From Polaribacter sp. SA4-10 (lineage in GTDB: Bacteria > Bacteroidota > Bacteroidia > Flavobacteriales > Flavobacteriaceae): a stretch of DNA of 64,000 nucleotides. A program made the position numbers and the translations under genes. The stretch is taken from assembly GCF_002163835.1 (NCBI RefSeq), contig NZ_CP019331.1, positions 2,269,001 to 2,333,000 on the forward strand, in the 5' to 3' direction. A model generated the notes under the pieces. The model was not told the origin of the DNA and ran no database searches. It saw nothing but the letters and a program-made list of their open reading frames with translations. Below are positions 61,101 to 64,000 of the stretch, one piece after another (positions within the stretch are counted from its first letter, which is position 1; each line of letters starts with the position of its first letter).

Positions 61101-64000
61101 ATCGGAACTTAAACTCACTGACCATCCTGATTCATCTCCAGCTGCTTCCCCATCAAGGTCTGCGCCTATTTGGGCCCAAGTACCCCCTGTGTTTTTATAC
61201 AAACGAACCGATCCTGAATCAGTGCCACCTCCATCATTATAAGTAGCTCCAATTGCCACCACAGATCCATCGGAACTTAAACTCACTGAAATTCCTGATT
61301 GATCTCCTGTTGCTTCGCCATCAATGTCTGCGCCTATTTTGGCCCAAGTATCATTTGTATTTTTATACAAACGAACGGATCCTGAATCTGATCCAGTTCC
61401 ATCATTACCAATAGCTCCAATTGCCACCACAGATCCATCGGAACTTAAACTCACTGAAATTCCTGATTGATCTCCAGCTGCTTCCCCATCAATGTCTGCG
61501 CCGATTTGGGCCCAAGTACCACCTGTATTTTTATACAAACGAACAGATCCTGAATTAGCACCATTTCCATCATTATAACGAGCTCCAATTGCCACCACAG
61601 ATCCATCGGAACTTAAACTCACTGAATAACCTGATTGATCTCCAGCTGTTTCCCCATCAATGTCTCCAGCTATTTGATCCCAACTACCACTTGTATTTTT
61701 ATACAAACGAACGTGACCTATATTAGCATTATTATAAGGAGCTCCAATTGCGACCACAGATCCATCGGAACTTAAACTCACTGAATGACCGGATTGATCT
61801 CCAGCTGCTTCGCCATCAATATCTAAGCCTATTTGAGCCCAAGTGCCACTTGTATTTTTATACAAACGAACCGATCCTGAATTAGCACCATTTCCATCAT
61901 TATAACGAGCTCCAATTGCCATCACAGAGCCATCGAAACTCAAACTCACTGACTTTCCTGATTCATCATTAGCTGCTTCGCCATCAATGTCTGCGCCTAT
62001 TTGGGTTTTAACATAGTTTGGGTTTTTATACACCCGAACCGATCCTGAATCAGTACCATTTAATCCATCATTACCAATAGCTCCAATTGCCACCACAGAT
62101 CCATCGGTACTTAAACTCACTGAACTTCCTGAGTAATCATAAGCTACTTCCCCATCAATGTCTGCGCCTATTTGGGCCCAAGTACCCCCTGTGTTTTTAT
62201 ACAAACGAACCGATCCTGAACGAGTACCATTTCCATCGTTATAAATCCCTCCAATTGCCACCACAGCACCATCGGAACTTAAACTCACTGAAGTTCCTGA
62301 TTGATCTCCAGCTGTTTCTCCATCAATGTCTGCGCCGATTTGGGCCCAAGTACCACCTGTATTTTTATACAAACGAACAGATCCTGAATTAGCACCATTT
62401 TCATCATTATAAATCCCTCCAATTGCCACCACAGATCCATCGGAACTTAAACTCACTGAAATTCCTGAGAAATCTCCAGCTGCTTCGCCATCAATGTCTG
62501 CGCCGATTTGGTCCCAAGTACCACTTGTGTTTTTATACAAACGAACCGATCCTGAACTACTACCATTTCCAGCATTACGAGAAGCTCCAATTGCCACCAC
62601 AGCACCATCGGAACTTAAACTCACTGAAGTTCCTAAGTAATCTCCAGCTGCTTCGCCATCAATGTCTGCGCCGATTTGGTCCCAAGTACCACCTGTATTT
62701 TTATACAAACGAACCGATCCTGAACTAGTACCATTTCCATCATTATAAAGAGCTCCAATTGCCACCACAGATCCATCGGAACTTAAACTCACTGACCTTC
62801 CTGATTCATCTCCAGCTGCTTCCCCATCAATGTCTGCGCCTATTTGATCCCAAGTACCACCTGTATTTTTATACAAACGAACCGATCCTGAACGATAACC
62901 ATTTCCAGCATTACGAGGAGCTCCAATTGCCACCACAGATCCATCGGTACTTAAACTCACTGAACTTCCTGAGTAATCTCCAGCTGCTTCGCCATCAATA
63001 TCTGCGCCTATTTGGGCCCAAGTACCAGCTGTATTTTTATACAAACGAACGGATCCTGAACGAGTACCATTTCCATCATTATAAATCCCTCCAATTGCCA
63101 TCACAGATCCATCGAAACTTAAACTCACTGAACTTCCTGAGTAATCATCAGCTGCTTCCCCATCAATGTCTGCGCCTATTTGGGCCCAAGGATCATTTGT
63201 ATATTTATACAAACGAACCGATCCTGAATAAGCACCATTTAATCCATCATTATAACGAGCTCCAATTGCCACCACAGATCCATCGGAACTTAAACTCACT
63301 GAAAATCCTGATTCATCATTAGCTGCCTCCCCATCAATGTCTGCGCCTATTTGGGCCCAACTACCACTTGTATTTTTATACAAACGAACAGATCCTGAAT
63401 TTGATCCATTTCCATCATTATTACGAGCTCCAATTGCCACCACAGATCCATCGGAACTTAAACTCACTGACCATCCTGATTGATCTTGAGCTGCTTCCCC
63501 ATCAAGGTCTCCGCCTATTTGGACCCAACTACCACTTGTATTTTTATACAAACGAACCGATCCTGAATTAGCACCATTTTCATCATTATTAGGAGCTCCA
63601 ATTGCCACCACAGATCCATCGGAACTTAAACTCACTGAATGACCGGATTGATCTTGAGCTGCTTCCCCATCAATGTCTGCGCCTATTTGATCCCAAGTAC
63701 CACCTGTATTTTTATACAAACGAACAGATCCTGAATAAGCACCATTTAATCCATCATTAAGAAGAGCTCCAATTGCCACCACAGATCCATCGGAACTTAA
63801 ACTCACTGAAATTCCTGATTGATCTCCAGCTGCTTCCCCATCAATGTCTGCGCCGATTTGGGCCCAAGTACCACCTGTATTTTTATACAAACGAACAGAT
63901 CCTGAATTAGCACCATTTCCATCATTATAACGAGCTCCAATTGCCACCACAGATCCATCGGAACTTAAACTCACTGAAATTCCTGATTGATCATAAGCTG
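58116..64000 (-). CDS. Giant T9SS-secreted repeat protein (5' part missing)
   Basis: The frame is open from 64000 leftward to a stop at 58116, so the N-terminus and signal lie beyond the edge. It has about 26 repeats of some 56 residues, each like SVSLSSDGSVVAIGAPYNDG followed by SGSVRLYKNTGGTWAQIGAD and IDGEAAGDQSG, an FG-GAP/beta-propeller-like pattern. A linker domain (VIWQGDDNTDWENSYNWSNN and onward) follows, then a carbohydrate-adhesin-like middle and a type A sorting domain (ends VYIVQLRDKSNGNWTKKIAV). Predicted to be exported by T9SS and anchored on the surface, probably as an adhesin. Confidence 0.9.
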   Translation of the reverse strand, partial: AYDQSGISVSLSSDGSVVAIGARYNDGNGANSGSVRLYKNTGGTWAQIGADIDGEAAGDQSGISVSLSSDGSVVAIGALLNDGLNGAYSGSVRLYKNTGGTWDQIGADIDGEAAQDQSGHSVSLSSDGSVVAIGAPNNDENGANSGSVRLYKNTSGSWVQIGGDLDGEAAQDQSGWSVSLSSDGSVVAIGARNNDGNGSNSGSVRLYKNTSGSWAQIGADIDGEAANDESGFSVSLSSDGSVVAIGARYNDGLNGAYSGSVRLYKYTNDPWAQIGADIDGEAADDYSGSSVSLSFDGSVMAIGGIYNDGNGTRSGSVRLYKNTAGTWAQIGADIDGEAAGDYSGSSVSLSTDGSVVAIGAPRNAGNGYRSGSVRLYKNTGGTWDQIGADIDGEAAGDESGRSVSLSSDGSVVAIGALYNDGNGTSSGSVRLYKNTGGTWDQIGADIDGEAAGDYLGTSVSLSSDGAVVAIGASRNAGNGSSSGSVRLYKNTSGTWDQIGADIDGEAAGDFSGISVSLSSDGSVVAIGGIYNDENGANSGSVRLYKNTGGTWAQIGADIDGETAGDQSGTSVSLSSDGAVVAIGGIYNDGNGTRSGSVRLYKNTGGTWAQIGADIDGEVAYDYSGSSVSLSTDGSVVAIGAIGNDGLNGTDSGSVRVYKNPNYVKTQIGADIDGEAANDESGKSVSLSFDGSVMAIGARYNDGNGANSGSVRLYKNTSGTWAQIGLDIDGEAAGDQSGHSVSLSSDGSVVAIGAPYNNANIGHVRLYKNTSGSWDQIAGDIDGETAGDQSGYSVSLSSDGSVVAIGARYNDGNGANSGSVRLYKNTGGTWAQIGADIDGEAAGDQSGISVSLSSDGSVVAIGAIGNDGTGSDSGSVRLYKNTNDTWAKIGADIDGEATGDQSGISVSLSSDGSVVAIGATYNDGGGTDSGSVRLYKNTGGTWAQIGADLDGEAAGDESGWSVSLSSDGAVVATGAPYNVGNGSNSGSVRLYKNTGTDIAGTWAQIGIDIDGEAAGDESGWSVSLSSDGAVVAIGAILNDGNGSNSGSVRVYKNPNYVKTQIGVDIDGEAAGDESGRSVSLSSDGAVMAIGAPFNDGNGADAGSVRLYKNTGGTWAQIGAEIDGEAANDQSGTSVSLSSDGSVVAIGAPYNAGVNGSNLGSVRLYKNIGGSWAQIGTDIDGEAVEDKSGWSVSLSSDGSVVAIGAIGNDGNGADSGSVRLYKYIVGTASWAQIGADIDGEAVGDQSGFSVSLSSDGSVVAIGAPYNNANSGHVRLYKNTGTDIAGSWVQIDGDFDGEEAEGQSGWSVSLSSDGSVLAIGAITNNGSGGGRVDSGHVRLYRNRGDIWVQIGFDIDGEVAGDQSGKSVSLSSDGSVVAVGASYNDGNGNASGSVRLYKNIDNTWTKIGADIYGEAAGDESGWLVSLSSDGSVVAIGAPYNDGNGASSGTVSVQVTGHVIWQGDDNTDWENSYNWSNNSIPKSNDYVVIPSGSERYPTATKTISANTIEINNGASFMADYFVNAVVNYKRNIATSDWYMVSSPVAGQDIDVFASATSLAVGGTGNNRGLAPYNNATPGWDYYQSGATGSGNFSLGTGYSIKLTAASTLNYRGTMATINKDVTINNADNAFNLVGNPYPSFIAINANAINATENLLTVNKALPDAAAVLEEATLWFWDQGSVYKAVNLASTDVTYIAPGQGFFVKTSATTGNTTSLSFTKAMQSHQTTDTFLKATNNRTEIKLKVSQNEAAKETEIFYIRKTTTGFDNGYDSSIFEGVSASLELFTGLVTGSVDKKLAIQSLPDSNFDAMVIPIGVIAPAGEVTFSANATNLPSEANKVFIEDKELGVFKRLDDASIYTVTLTEASTTAGRFFLHVRSAVLSVPNENLTAINMYYVGNSKELHIKGLLEEEAIVEVYNVMGKNVFSTKFTSKANTSLVLPNLSTGVYIVQLRDKSNGNWTKKIAVE
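59662..64000 (-). repeat. Tandem 168-bp coding repeats in the giant cargo gene
   Basis: About 26 in-frame units of around 168 bases (range roughly 159-180 from small in-frame indels in the loop NDGNGANSG and near the Trp). Units at 61413-61626 and 63765-63978 are identical over 214 bases and lie exactly 14 x 168 bases apart. The array continues past the window edge. Confidence 0.95.

Noticed and set aside
59708..63571. A series of plus-strand frames of 67-187 codons
   Set aside because: They are antisense shadows of the 168-base repeat array; their composition (many Leu, His, Gln) and lack of ribosome-binding context do not support translation.
63972..63974. GTG at 63974 as the start codon of the giant repeat protein
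   Set aside because: The frame stays open to the window edge and the residues before it (AYDQSGIS) continue the repeat pattern, so this is an internal Val and the gene is truncated by the window.
59662..64000. CRISPR array
   Set aside because: Repeats are about 168 bases, contiguous, in frame and code for a propeller-like protein; there are no short direct repeats with unique spacers and no cas genes.

Overview
The window is AT-rich, densely packed bacterial chromosome from the Bacteroidota, most likely a marine member of the Flavobacteriaceae (Polaribacter/Tenacibaculum-like). This rests on TAnnTTTG promoter boxes, many short lipoproteins, a PorW/SprE type IX secretion (T9SS) lipoprotein, a giant surface protein with a T9SS type A sorting domain, an ATP synthase operon lacking atpD and atpC, and flavobacterial intergenic repeat families. 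Genus is an inference from overall style. No tRNA, rRNA, CRISPR array, insertion sequence or prophage was seen.

Layout. 1-8.4 kb: a partial isoaspartyl peptidase, an ALDH7-type aldehyde dehydrogenase, an FKBP isomerase, an SDR/aldo-keto reductase/AlbA_2-domain operon and two lipoproteins. 8.5-16.9 kb: ATP synthase genes atpB-E-F-H-A-G preceded by sprE/porW, a bactofilin, an AtpZ-like and a small membrane protein, all leftward. 16.9-23.0 kb: a leftward eight-gene operon with a PadR regulator, five related membrane proteins, a DUF5687 permease and an ABC ATPase. 23-28.9 kb: thioredoxin, an S9 prolyl oligopeptidase, a flavin monooxygenase and a solitary ABC ATPase. 29-37.4 kb: a leftward lipid/polyketide cluster with a type III PKS, its own ketosynthase, ACP, dehydratase, enoyl reductase and phosphopantetheinyl transferase, plus a methyltransferase and flavoproteins. 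37.4-44.3 kb: dinB, small enzymes, gdhA and pheS. 44.3-54.8 kb: a repeat-rich gap, an NhaC antiporter, glpK/PNPOx-like/glpD, MFS, gpsA, an esterase and dut. 54.8-57.9 kb: GNAT, recA, an aldose-epimerase-like protein and a pseudouridine synthase. 58.1-64 kb: the 3' part of a giant T9SS cargo gene with about 26 tandem repeats of roughly 56 residues, running off the right edge.

How they work together. SprE/PorW belongs to the machinery that would export the giant repeat protein. glpK and glpD feed glycerol into the DHAP pool while gpsA makes glycerol-3-phosphate for lipids. The type III PKS block carries what is needed to build and load an acyl starter and then methylate and oxidise the product, resembling the actinobacterial srsABC phenolic-lipid pathway in logic. 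The PadR/five-paralog/ABC operon has a palindrome lodged in its promoter spacer and looks like a self-regulated membrane-response module of unknown purpose. These two clusters are the best candidates for undescribed biology.
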